Shown: positions 1 through 7,110 of the stretch, piece by piece | How the letters are laid out: each line of letters opens with the position of its first letter | Position numbering within the stretch: position 1 is the stretch's first letter | DNA from: CAYOBW01 sp964402115 | GTDB taxonomy: Bacteria > Verrucomicrobiota > Kiritimatiellia > UBA8416 > CAYOBW01 | Reading direction: 5' to 3' | DNA length: 14,964 bases | Assembly (NCBI GenBank): GCA_964402115.1 | Contig: CAYOBW010000174.1 | Location: forward strand, 1 to 14,964 | Program-made: the position numbers and the translations under genes | Notes under the pieces: model-generated | Told to the model about the DNA's origin: nothing | The model's input: only the letters and a program-made list of their open reading frames with translations | Databases searched by the model: none

Positions 1-259
1 CGCCCGTCAGGGTCCCTACGTATGAAGTGCCTAGTGCTTTCATGAGTCTGTTTATGCCAGAAACGGCAACCTTCCGGCTACAGGCAAATGCGTTCTGCGG
101 GAGAACTCGTCTACAGACTGCCCAATCGGTTCATTCCCTGCGTCAGCGGCTCGCGAGGACGCTCGCCCCCCCCGTTCCGTTTTCACACCTCCGGCTTGAC
201 AAAACACGCAGCCAGAAAACGGGATTAGGATTAGGATGGAGAGAGAGTACGCGGACCCC
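1..259. other. Intergenic left edge, no gene recognised
   Basis: This stretch lies downstream of the minus-strand cytochrome gene and I find no convincing gene in it. It contains a short direct repeat of GGATTA (GGATTAGGATTAGGAT at 222-237) and a TTGACA hexamer at 196-201 without a matching -10 box at normal distance. A plus-strand open frame that begins near position 27 and runs on past 259 into the antisense of the cytochrome gene shows no recognisable protein pattern. No hairpin followed by a T-run is visible for termination of the cytochrome gene. Confidence 0.5.
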
Positions 260-3205
260 CTACTTCGCCGCGCATGTTGGCACCGGGGGGCGCCACTCGG
301 GCATGTCTTCGCGCGGGCTCTCGAGCAGGGCGGCGGCGACGGGGGCGAACGTGGCCAAGAGCGCGCGGTAGTCCGGGTCGGCCGTCGAAGCGAACACCGC
401 CTCGCCGCACCGTCCCGTCCCACCCGCGTCCTTCGCGAGCGGGGCGAGCAAGAAGCTGTTCAACTCGGGCTTCTCGATCCGGATATAGAACGTGCGCGGC
501 ACGCCCTGCGCATGGCAGCGAACGCACCGCGCAGCGGACACCTTCGCCAGCGCGGCGTCGAGCGCGACCGGGAACACCCGCCGGCAGCCCATCGCCCGCA
601 CGTTCCGCGAGGCGGAGTTCGGGTAGTACGGCACGTTGAGATCGATCCACGCGAGGATCCGCCGCCGGCCGGCCTCGTCCAGCTGCACCCGCGGCTTCCC
701 CGCGGCGTCGGGATGCCCCGCCAGCAAGAGATCCGCCAGCTTGCTCGCGGGCGAGCCCCACGTCTTCGGCTCCGTCTGCAGGATGTTGTACTCCGTGCCG
801 TTGATGGAGGGGATCCAGCTCGTGTAGGGATTGCGCCCCTCGTGGTGCGGCTCCACGCCGTGGGCGCCGGGGTTGCGCTCGCCGAAGGTGCCCTTGCGCG
901 CGAGGATCTCGTACGACACGTTGAAGAAGTCGGTCAGGTCGCCGCCGAGATCCACCCCGCCGGGCGCGGACCGGGCGTTGTGGCACGCAACGCAGTGGCG
1001 GTCCAGCACGGGCTGGACAACCTCGCGGTAGCTGAACCCCTTGACGCCCCACTCGGGCGGGCGCAACGGCTGCGGCGCGCCCCGCCGGAAAGGCATGGCG
1101 CGGGGCGGCGACGCGGCGTAGTTCCGGTCGGCGTGGCAGCCCACGCAGTTCTGTACCTCGCCCGGCATGAAATGCGTGAAGGTCCGCATGCGCTGCACGG
1201 CCCGGCCCTGGGCGTCGAGCGCGAGGAAGTAGACCGGGACGCCCGCGGGCACCTTGAAGCTGGCCGCCCCGTCGGACGACACGTCCGCGTAGCCCCAGAC
1301 CTTCTTCGGCGCGTACGTGGCGCCGCAGGAGACCAGCGGGAACTGGAAGCCGAAGGCGGTGTTGGCCGCGTAGCCCTGCGCGCCGGGCACGCCGTCATGG
1401 AACAGCGGCGCGAACTGCTCCTTCGCCAGCTCCTCCACGACGCAGATCTGTTTGACCTCGCCGCGCGCCACGCGCGGCTCGAGGCCGCTGCGGACGTCCG
1501 ACATGCACACGGTGGCCCACGGGTCCGCGCCGTCGCCCGCGAGCGCCTGCGCCGGCAGCGCCGGCGGGCGCATGCGCGCCCTGAGCGGGGTCGGGCTGTA
1601 GAAGCCCAGTGCATCGAGCCCCCGCCCCAGCACGGTGGCAGGCGGCTGCTGGCCGGCGTAGTCGCGCACCTGGATCGTCCCCGCGCGCGACACGAGGTAG
1701 TGCCTGTCATCCACCGGAAACGGAGTCTCGTACGGCCCCTTGTTCACGAGGATGTTCCCGTTGCCACGGTCCACCCGCCCGATGTCGACCTCCGGCGTCA
1801 GGTTCCGGATGGCCGCCTGCGCGTTCCCGCCGCGCGCGGGGTCGAGGATACCGATGGCGCCGCGCGGGTCGCCATTGTGCGCCGTGAGCAGACAGAGCAC
1901 CTTGCCGCTGCCGGGAATCGGGCGCGCCTGCATGAACGTGCCGGGGTCCAGCACGCGGTTGCCGAAGAACCCGGCCAGCCCCGTGCCGTCGGGGTGCAGC
2001 GTCCACAGGCTCTGGATCGGGATCGCGGGCCGGTCCACGTACTCCCANNNNNNNNNNCCGTTCTCCAGCACCGCCGGCGTGAAGTCCATCAGGTAGCTCG
2101 AGGAAATCCGCCGCACCCGCGAACCGTCGCGCTCCATGCGGTGCAGCACCGGCGAGGTGCTCACGAAGCAGTACGCGAACGCCGGCCGGCGGTCCGAGAT
2201 GAACACGATGCCGCCGTCGGGCAGCCAGCAGCCGTTGAGATTGTTCGAGCGGTCATCGGTCAGAGCGGTCAGGCCGCTCCCGTCGACGTTGACGCGGTAA
2301 AGCTGATAGTTCTCGGCGGGGATGGCGGTGCTGTGCTGCGTCGGCTGATGCGCAATGTTGCCGGTCGGCGGGCCGGCCCGCTTCCACGCGAAGAGCACTT
2401 CGCGGCCGTCGTAGGAGAGGTCGCAGTCCACGATCTCCCCTGCCCCCGCGTTGACCAGCTCGCGCAGCGCCCCGCTGGCCGGGGTGAACACGTACAGCCC
2501 GCCGCCGGGCCTGAAGCCCTCCGCGTGGTAGGTGTAGACGTGCGAGGTCACGATCGGGTGCCGCTTGATCACCAGGATCTCTGTGAATCCGAGGGCGCCC
2601 GCGAGCAGCCGGTCGGACAGCGGCGACCGGGTGAGCGTCCCCAGCTGCGCGTCCGTGGGCGCGGCGCCGTAAACGGCGAGTTCCGCCGCGCCGGGGTTGG
2701 GTCCCCCGTGGCAGGAGAGGAATCGCAGGCGGAGCCGCCGGACGGTGCGCGGCGCAACGGGGACGCGCTGCGGGCCGTGCACCATCCGCCACGCGCCCTG
2801 CGCCAGCGGCGTGGTCTCGTCATCGGCGTACACCTCGAAATCCTTGAAGCACTCCTCCAGCACGGCCCCGGTGCGGCCGTAGTACACCACTTCCGCCACG
2901 GTAACCGGTTCGGGCCAAGCCAGGGTGTACTCCAGAGGCGCACCCGCGCGCAGCGGCGCGCACCAGGCCTGCTGCTGGTCCGCGAAATTGCAGGGCTCCG
3001 GCACCTTGCCGTCCACGGCGTAGCGCGCGGCGTAGTCCGCGCTGTACGCAGCCGACGCCGACACAGCCGCCCGGAGGGCAAGGTTCTCCGGCCCGTCCGA
3101 CGCCGCCGGCGCGCCCGCCACGCCCTGCCAGGCCGCGGCCACCACGCAGGCCGCCACCGCCAGCCGGGCCCAACCGCTATTCAACGCACGCTTCATGCGC
3201 ATCAT
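260..3205 (-). CDS. Exported HzsA-like triheme c-type cytochrome with discoidin and beta-propeller parts
   Basis: This 981-aa protein is exported: residues 1-32 form a signal peptide (MKR-rich start, hydrophobic core, cleavage near GVAGA). Residues about 41-180 resemble an F5/8 type C (discoidin-like) domain, opening NLALRAAVSAS and ending AAELAVYG. Residues about 200-480 contain TolB/WD40-like propeller blades (LYRVNVDGSGLTALTDD, LWTLHPDGTGL). The following region fits the hydrazine synthase alpha-subunit (HzsA) middle-domain family. Three CXXCH haem-c motifs are visible: CVGCH (687-691), CVACH (738-742) and CVRCH (894-898). The start at 3205 has GGAAAGG six bases upstream. HzsA-like proteins are widespread outside anammox bacteria, and nothing here suggests hydrazine synthesis; a periplasmic or surface redox role, possibly linked to carbohydrate binding, is inference. 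The gene is interrupted by 10 N (about residues 383-386), so the product is incomplete here. Confidence 0.85.
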   Translation of the reverse strand: MMRMKRALNSGWARLAVAACVVAAAWQGVAGAPAASDGPENLALRAAVSASAAYSADYAARYAVDGKVPEPCNFADQQQAWCAPLRAGAPLEYTLAWPEPVTVAEVVYYGRTGAVLEECFKDFEVYADDETTPLAQGAWRMVHGPQRVPVAPRTVRRLRLRFLSCHGGPNPGAAELAVYGAAPTDAQLGTLTRSPLSDRLLAGALGFTEILVIKRHPIVTSHVYTYHAEGFRPGGGLYVFTPASGALRELVNAGAGEIVDCDLSYDGREVLFAWKRAGPPTGNIAHQPTQHSTAIPAENYQLYRVNVDGSGLTALTDDRSNNLNGCWLPDGGIVFISDRRPAFAYCFVSTSPVLHRMERDGSRVRRISSSYLMDFTPAVLENXXXXWEYVDRPAIPIQSLWTLHPDGTGLAGFFGNRVLDPGTFMQARPIPGSGKVLCLLTAHNGDPRGAIGILDPARGGNAQAAIRNLTPEVDIGRVDRGNGNILVNKGPYETPFPVDDRHYLVSRAGTIQVRDYAGQQPPATVLGRGLDALGFYSPTPLRARMRPPALPAQALAGDGADPWATVCMSDVRSGLEPRVARGEVKQICVVEELAKEQFAPLFHDGVPGAQGYAANTAFGFQFPLVSCGATYAPKKVWGYADVSSDGAASFKVPAGVPVYFLALDAQGRAVQRMRTFTHFMPGEVQNCVGCHADRNYAASPPRAMPFRRGAPQPLRPPEWGVKGFSYREVVQPVLDRHCVACHNARSAPGGVDLGGDLTDFFNVSYEILARKGTFGERNPGAHGVEPHHEGRNPYTSWIPSINGTEYNILQTEPKTWGSPASKLADLLLAGHPDAAGKPRVQLDEAGRRRILAWIDLNVPYYPNSASRNVRAMGCRRVFPVALDAALAKVSAARCVRCHAQGVPRTFYIRIEKPELNSFLLAPLAKDAGGTGRCGEAVFASTADPDYRALLATFAPVAAALLESPREDMPEWRPPVPTCAAK
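2048..2057. other. Assembly gap (10 N) inside the cytochrome gene
   Basis: Ten N bases separate codons for AVLEN-G from WEYVDRPAIPIQSLW. The reading frame happens to continue across the placeholder. In this protein family I expect about seven residues (pattern DGR-V/I-L-Y-x-R) between the preceding Asn position and the WEYVDR tryptophan, while the placeholder allows only four. The true gap is therefore probably larger than 10 bases. Confidence 0.95.
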
Positions 3206-3229
3206 CCGTGACCTTTCCGTATGCAGGTC

Positions 3230-3258
3230 AACCTAGGCCGTCGAAACGCCGCAGACAA
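3230..3258 (-). promoter_or_regulatory. Candidate promoter of the cytochrome gene
   Basis: Read on the minus strand, TTGTCT (3253-3258) and TAGGTT (3230-3235) are separated by 17 bases, which gives a transcription start close to the GGAAAGG ribosome site. The -10 match is poor (3 of 6), so this is a weak assignment. Confidence 0.25.
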
Positions 3259-3460
3259 GCGCGATCTGCATGCTATCGCCACCTTTCGCCGCTCAACGGG
3301 GTACGCCCCCCGGACTCTCGCGCAAGCGGCTGTTGTCGTTCCTCGCGCACCTCTCGCCCCTGTGGACGCGGCTCGGGCGCCCCTCTCCCCTGCCCCTGTC
3401 TAACAACCTGTCTGCCTCCCGCGAGGGAGGGCGAGTGTCCGCACGAGCCGCGCAACATAA

Positions 3461-3667
3461 GGGTGCGACACACGTGCGCTGCGGGTGGACGACATCAGCC
3501 TGCTGCGCCTCAGCACCTGGGTGGACGCGATGTGCCCGTACCGCGGCGAGGAGGCAGTGCGGCAGGAACCCGATCCGGTTTTCCAGGGCGTGGACGGGCT
3601 CGCCGTCCGCCCGCGCGTCCGCACCGCCTCCCGCAGCGTGCGCCCGGGGCCGGTGGACGGAGCCTGA
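3461..3667 (+). pseudogene. C-terminal remnant of an HzsA-like family protein
   Basis: An open stretch after TAA 3458-3460 and ending at TGA 3665-3667 encodes a pattern that looks like real protein: residues STWVDAMCPYRGEEAVR followed by PDPVFQG and LAVRPRV. The W-V/I-D-x-x-x-PY element is the counterpart of WIDLNVPYY near the C-terminus of the neighbouring 981-aa cytochrome, and I associate the form WVDAxCPYRGEEE with other proteins of that family. There is no start codon with a ribosome site and no upstream domain, so it is most likely the tail of a deleted paralogue. It points away from the intact gene. A GTG at 3485 could start a 60-aa peptide, but I prefer the remnant reading. Confidence 0.45.
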
Positions 3668-3674
3668 ACGGCTC

Positions 3675-3704
3675 TTGCGTCAGGCCGGCGGCGCGTTGTA
3701 GTAT
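3675..3704 (+). promoter_or_regulatory. Sigma-70-like promoter of the universal stress protein gene
   Basis: TTGCGT (3675-3680), an 18-base spacer and TAGTAT (3699-3704) lie just upstream of the ribosome site AAGGGAGG (3712-3719). Transcription would start about 14 bases before the ATG at 3725. Confidence 0.45.
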
Positions 3705-3724
3705 CCGGGTGAAGGGAGGCTGCC

Positions 3725-4198
3725 ATGCCCATTGAGATCAAACGGATCCTCTGCCCGACAGATTTTTCGGAAAGCGCGGAACACGCACTTCAGTACGCGC
3801 TCTCGCTGGCGGGCGTCTACGAAGCGGAGATCGAATTGCTGCATGTCACCGAACTGCCCGCTTACCCGCTGAACGACGAGCTGGGCAGCGGGCCGTTCGA
3901 CGCCGCGGAAATCGTCAAGGAGCTGGAGACGATCGCGAAGAAGCGGATCAGCGAAAAGATGGACGAGCTGCGGGCCGTTTACCCGAAAGTCATTGGCAAG
4001 GTCACGGGCGGCACGCCGTTCCTCGAGATTATCCGCACCGCGCGAGACGACAAGGCGGATCTCATCGTGATGGGCACGCACGGCCGCTCGGGGCTGGTAC
4101 ACGTCATGATGGGCAGCGTGGCCGAGAAGGTCGCGCGCAAGGCGCCCTGCCCCGTGCTGACAGCCCGTCATCCGCGACACGAGTTCGTCATGCCGTAG
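3725..4198 (+). CDS. Universal stress protein (UspA family)
   Basis: This 157-aa cytoplasmic protein is a single Usp domain, the normal length for the family. It opens with the typical IKRILCPTDFSESAEHAL strand-loop-helix, and it carries the ATP-binding signature G-x2-G-x9-G-S at residues 117-131 (GTHG, nine residues, GS) followed by PCPVLTAR. Proteins with this signature bind ATP and usually act as dimers in stress survival; the partner here is unknown. The ATG at 3725 has AAGGGAGG five bases upstream and its own promoter candidate, so it is probably monocistronic. It converges on the NUDIX gene with only 30 bases between the stop codons, and no terminator hairpin is obvious there. Confidence 0.93.
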   Translation: MPIEIKRILCPTDFSESAEHALQYALSLAGVYEAEIELLHVTELPAYPLNDELGSGPFDAAEIVKELETIAKKRISEKMDELRAVYPKVIGKVTGGTPFLEIIRTARDDKADLIVMGTHGRSGLVHVMMGSVAEKVARKAPCPVLTARHPRHEFVMP

Positions 4199-4228
4199 GC
4201 GCGCGGGAAGGACGCGGGGCGAACGGCA

Positions 4229-4732
4229 TCAGGTCAGTTCGACCCGCGCGTCCAGCAGGCGGTCGCCATCGAACAGGAAGTGGCCGCGGAAAGGCCGCCC
4301 GGCCAGCAGGTGCGGCAGCCAGAGCGGGTCGTCCGCCCACATGCGGTCGTAGGGAATGTCCGCCACCGCCGCCCAGAGCGGCACGGCTTCGTCGGTTTCA
4401 CGAGGCTCGCCCACGCAGTCGGCGGCCCGAAAGACGGCGGCGTGCAACGCCAAGCCGTCTGTGAACTGGAAGAACAGTTCGCCGGACGGCTGCACGTCGA
4501 CGGGTGTGACACACAGCTCCTCCTGCACCTCGCGCACGGCGGCCTCGGCCGCGGTTTCGCCGGGTTCGAGCCGCCCGCCGGGGCCGTTGATCTTCCCGGC
4601 CCCAAGCCCCCTTTTCTTGTGGATCAGCAGGATCAGGCCGTCGCGAATCACGAACAGCAGCGTGGCCCGCTGGTGCGGCTGCCAGCGGTCCCAATCGATT
4701 TCCGATACGCCGCGCCAGGGGCAGGTGGACAT
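4229..4732 (-). CDS. NUDIX hydrolase, MTH1-like oxidised nucleotide diphosphatase
   Basis: This 167-aa protein carries the Nudix box at residues 53-75: G53, E59, and R67-E68-V-x-E71-E72, the Mg2+-binding catalytic helix. Beyond the box the similarity is to eukaryotic-type MTH1 rather than to short E. coli MutT: KKRGLGAGKINGPGG before the box, and DRMWADDPLWLP at 129-140, which corresponds to the MTH1 segment with the base-pocket Trp and two Asp residues (here W132, D134, D135). The likely reaction is hydrolysis of 8-oxo-dGTP or 2-oxo-dATP to the monophosphate, keeping mutagenic nucleotides out of DNA. The ATG at 4732 lies eight bases after the stop codon of the upstream PDZ gene, and a GAGG overlapping that stop serves as ribosome site, so the two are probably co-transcribed. 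Substrate choice is inference. Confidence 0.88.
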   Translation of the reverse strand: MSTCPWRGVSEIDWDRWQPHQRATLLFVIRDGLILLIHKKRGLGAGKINGPGGRLEPGETAAEAAVREVQEELCVTPVDVQPSGELFFQFTDGLALHAAVFRAADCVGEPRETDEAVPLWAAVADIPYDRMWADDPLWLPHLLAGRPFRGHFLFDGDRLLDARVELT

Positions 4733-4740
4733 GGGTTACC

Positions 4741-5667
4741 TCAGGGCAGGGGGATGGGGCGGGCGCCCAGGGTGACCGTCACGGTCAGATCCTGGTCGCC
4801 TCGCCGGATCTTGAGTTCGACGGCCAGGCCGGGCGGCTTGGCGGAGACGATTTCCAGCACGTCGGTGGAGTCCTCCAGCACTTCGCCGGCAATCGACAGC
4901 ACAACGTCCTGCAATTGCAGGCCGGCCCGGGCTGCGGGGGCATCGTTCACGATCTGCGTCACGAGCGCGCCCGGGCGGCGGCCGTCATCCACATCCGCGA
5001 TGGCGATGCCCAGGAAACCCTGCTGGGCCAGGGCGGGCCGGGGGAAGCGCACGCGCAGGAGGACGCGCGCCAGGGCGGGGGCCACCACCTGCTCGCGGCT
5101 CTCGATCGCCAGGCGGGCGGCATGGGCGCGGGCGCGCACCTCGGGATCGGCGCTGGCCGCGGCGGCCTTTAGCAGCGGCAGCACGTCGCGGCCCTGCTGT
5201 TCGAGGAAGGCGGAGGCCGCCGCGCGCGTGGCAAACGCGGGATCGCCCAGCTGCGCCACGCGGTCGGCCAGCGTCGCGCGCTGCCCGGCATCCAGCAGCT
5301 CAAGGGTGCGCAGCGGCTCCTGCACGATGTCGAACCCCTGCAACCGATCGCCGAACCGGATGTCGGCGGGTTGGAATGAACGCGCCAGCCCCCCCACGAC
5401 GCAACCGGCGGGCGCCACGCCCAGGCTGCGCACAAACCCCAGCAACTGCCCCTTGCGAAAAACGGCCAGCCGCGTGAAGACGCTGATTGCCCCCATCGCC
5501 GGCGCCGTCTCCACCTGCACACCGGAAAAGGTGTCGGCCATGACCTGGGTGACCTGCCAGGCCTCGTTCGTGCGCACCTTCAGCACAAACTCGACGTTCG
5601 TGGCGGCGGACCCGAGGGAGGTCAGCCCCAGCAGCAACCCGAAGCAAAGGCCGGCGCCACGCCTCAC
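4741..5667 (-). CDS. Exported PDZ-domain protein with HEAT-like middle
   Basis: This 308-aa protein begins with a clean signal peptide (MRRGAG, then a leucine-rich core, cleavage near GSAAT at about 22). Residues about 130-190 contain short helices with a HEAT-like spacing (LGDPAFATRAAASAFLEQQG, then LLKAAAASADPEVRARA). Residues about 213-305 form a PDZ domain (GFLGIAIADVDDG, GALVTQIVNDAPAARAGLQ, DVVLSIAGE). No Ser protease triad, zinc-protease HExxH or other catalytic motif is visible, so a periplasmic peptide-binding or scaffold role is likely. I chose the GTG at 5667: it overlaps the stop of the upstream gene as GTGA and has GGAGGAGG just upstream. A longer frame from 5694 would spoil the signal peptide. 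Confidence 0.82.
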   Translation of the reverse strand: MRRGAGLCFGLLLGLTSLGSAATNVEFVLKVRTNEAWQVTQVMADTFSGVQVETAPAMGAISVFTRLAVFRKGQLLGFVRSLGVAPAGCVVGGLARSFQPADIRFGDRLQGFDIVQEPLRTLELLDAGQRATLADRVAQLGDPAFATRAAASAFLEQQGRDVLPLLKAAAASADPEVRARAHAARLAIESREQVVAPALARVLLRVRFPRPALAQQGFLGIAIADVDDGRRPGALVTQIVNDAPAARAGLQLQDVVLSIAGEVLEDSTDVLEIVSAKPPGLAVELKIRRGDQDLTVTVTLGARPIPLP

Positions 5668-5942
5668 AACGCCTCCTCCTGCCGGCGCCGCCACTGCCGC
5701 CTGAATGCCAGCCCCTTGAAGAGCAGAATGGCGCCGAGACAGAGACCCGCGAGACCGAACAGCACCGCCACGTGCGGCAACACCAGTCCACGCGCAACCT
5801 GGGGCACGGTGTAGGAAGCTCCATCAGGCGTGGCGCCGTCAAAGAAATGCCGGATGCCCCAGGCGCCGGCCAGCGTGAGCAGCAAGCCGCCCGCCGTCAG
5901 TGCGCTGCCCAGCCCCAAGTACCGTTTGATGAGAAGCTCCAC
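5664..5942 (-). CDS. Small two-helix inner-membrane protein, unknown function
   Basis: This protein of about 92 aa has two clear hydrophobic segments, GSALTAGGLLLTLAGAWG near the N-terminus and LPHVAVLFGLAGLCLGAILL in the second half, separated by a polar loop, and a basic tail (RRQWRRRQEE). This suggests both termini are cytoplasmic. I do not recognise the family. I favour a GTG start at 5942 (VELLIKRYLG), which has a modest GGGCAGG upstream; an alternative GTG at 5978 would add 12 polar residues but has no ribosome site. Its stop overlaps the start of the PDZ gene, so production of the two is probably coupled, and it may anchor or assist the exported PDZ protein (inference). Confidence 0.65.
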   Translation of the reverse strand: MELLIKRYLGLGSALTAGGLLLTLAGAWGIRHFFDGATPDGASYTVPQVARGLVLPHVAVLFGLAGLCLGAILLFKGLAFRRQWRRRQEEAL

Positions 5943-5982
5943 GCCCGACCTGCCCGTTTCGTCGCTACCCCTGACCACTCGG

Positions 5983-6984
5983 TCAGAGATCCATGTACCA
6001 CTCCCCCTCGATCAGCACCCAGCGCGAGGGATCCTTCTCCTGCCACTCGTTGGCAACCCGGACGCGGGGGGTAACCGACGCGCTCTGCTGATCTTCGGCC
6101 AACTCAACCTTACCGGCTTCAATATCCATGTTCAGCGCGCGAGCGCCGCGCAGGAAGGGCACGAGCCAGCCCAGGTGCATCTTGACCCCATCGGTGCCCC
6201 GCCGCTTGAGCTGCTCGGGGTTGATGAACTGGGCCGCCTTCTCCTTATCATCCCGCGTCAGGGCCTCCACCATGGACTCGTAACGCTTCTTGATGTAGTT
6301 CTTGATCTCCGTCGGGCTCTTGCGCGAACCCGACAGGTGGGACAGGGTCGGCTTGGCGGGTTCCTTGGCCGGTTCCGTCACGGGAGCGGGCGCCAGCTTG
6401 GGCTGGCGCGCTTCGGCCTCGGTCACCGCAAAACGTGCCGCCGAGACCTCCGGCCTGGTTGCCACGCCATCGCGCTCGGCCTTGACTTCCAGCGCAGCGT
6501 CCACGTTCCCTTCCTTGGTCAACTGCGCCTGGAGGGTGGCGAGCGAGCGCTCGTAAAGGCCGGCCAGCGCCACCACCTTGCGGCAGCGTTCGAGTTCAAC
6601 CTCCTGGGCCGCCAGCATGTACCCCTGCTGCAGTTTCTGCAGGTCGGGCCACGTGGCGGTAACGGCGGAGGGGGGCACGGTAGAGTCCGCCTTGTACCGG
6701 GCGGCCTCCTCACGCACCGCCAGGACCGCCTCAAGCTGGCCGGCCTTCTGCGCCGCCTCCTCGCGCAACGCCAGGCCCTTGAGATACTGCTCCCGCTGCG
6801 CGTTCCGCTTCTCCAGCGTATCCGTCTCGATCCTGCCCAACGAGGCGGCATACGTGGTCTGCAGCCGGCTCAGACGTTCAGCCGCCGGCAGGGGCTCCTC
6901 GCCCAGTGCCCCGAGCACCGTCACCCCCGCCCACACCCCGATGACCGCCAGCCCACGGCGAAAGATACCAACCTGTTTGCGCAT
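5983..6984 (-). CDS. Exported coiled-coil protein with a C-terminal small alpha/beta domain
   Basis: This 333-aa protein of unknown function has a signal peptide at residues 1-28 (MRKQVGIFRR, hydrophobic core, cleavage near LGALG). Residues about 32-175 are helical and coiled-coil-like, rich in Glu, Lys and Ala, with two related segments (LREEAAQKAGQLEAVLAVREEA and LQAQLTKEGNVDAALEVKAE). A Pro-rich linker spans about 195-215, and residues 225-333 form a compact domain ending RWVLIEGEWYMDL, reminiscent of NTF2/SnoaL-like folds. Proteins with this 'no. of calls per helix pair plus linker' layout are familiar from Kiritimatiellota and Lentisphaerota genomes. The ATG at 6984 has TTGGAGG eight bases upstream; a longer frame from 7239 runs through the divergent recombinase gene and lacks a signal peptide. 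It lies 40 bases ahead of the membrane-protein gene and may share its transcript. Confidence 0.78.
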   Translation of the reverse strand: MRKQVGIFRRGLAVIGVWAGVTVLGALGEEPLPAAERLSRLQTTYAASLGRIETDTLEKRNAQREQYLKGLALREEAAQKAGQLEAVLAVREEAARYKADSTVPPSAVTATWPDLQKLQQGYMLAAQEVELERCRKVVALAGLYERSLATLQAQLTKEGNVDAALEVKAERDGVATRPEVSAARFAVTEAEARQPKLAPAPVTEPAKEPAKPTLSHLSGSRKSPTEIKNYIKKRYESMVEALTRDDKEKAAQFINPEQLKRRGTDGVKMHLGWLVPFLRGARALNMDIEAGKVELAEDQQSASVTPRVRVANEWQEKDPSRWVLIEGEWYMDL

Positions 6985-7056
6985 GCTTAAGCCTCCAACT
7001 GAAAATACCCCTCGGACGGTAGCAGAGGGCAACGGGGCTGCCAAGCAGAGAAGCGC

Positions 7057-7085
7057 TTGATCCCTCCCCCGGCGCGCGCTAGAGT
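7057..7085 (+). promoter_or_regulatory. Sigma-70-like promoter of the recombinase-like gene
   Basis: TTGATC (7057-7062), 17 bases, TAGAGT (7080-7085) gives a transcription start near 7092, just ahead of the ribosome site GGGGGGAGG (7094-7102). This supports the TTG start at 7111 and argues against the earlier in-frame TTG at 7057, which is the -35 box itself. Confidence 0.45.
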
Positions 7086-7110
7086 GTTTGGCAGGGGGGA
7101 GGATCGGCGC

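Noticed and set aside
236..3211. A 991-codon open frame on the plus strand, antisense to the cytochrome gene
   Set aside because: It is a codon-phase shadow in high-GC sequence: Arg/His/Val-rich, no domain pattern, no ribosome site, while the minus strand has a signal peptide and haem motifs.
4280..5704. Long plus-strand frame (474 codons) over the NUDIX and PDZ genes
   Set aside because: Low-complexity Arg/Ala/Ser/Pro translation covering two well-supported genes of the opposite strand.
5830..6990. Plus-strand frame (386 codons) opposite the coiled-coil protein gene
   Set aside because: Antisense shadow; no family pattern, and the opposite strand has a signal peptide and ribosome site.
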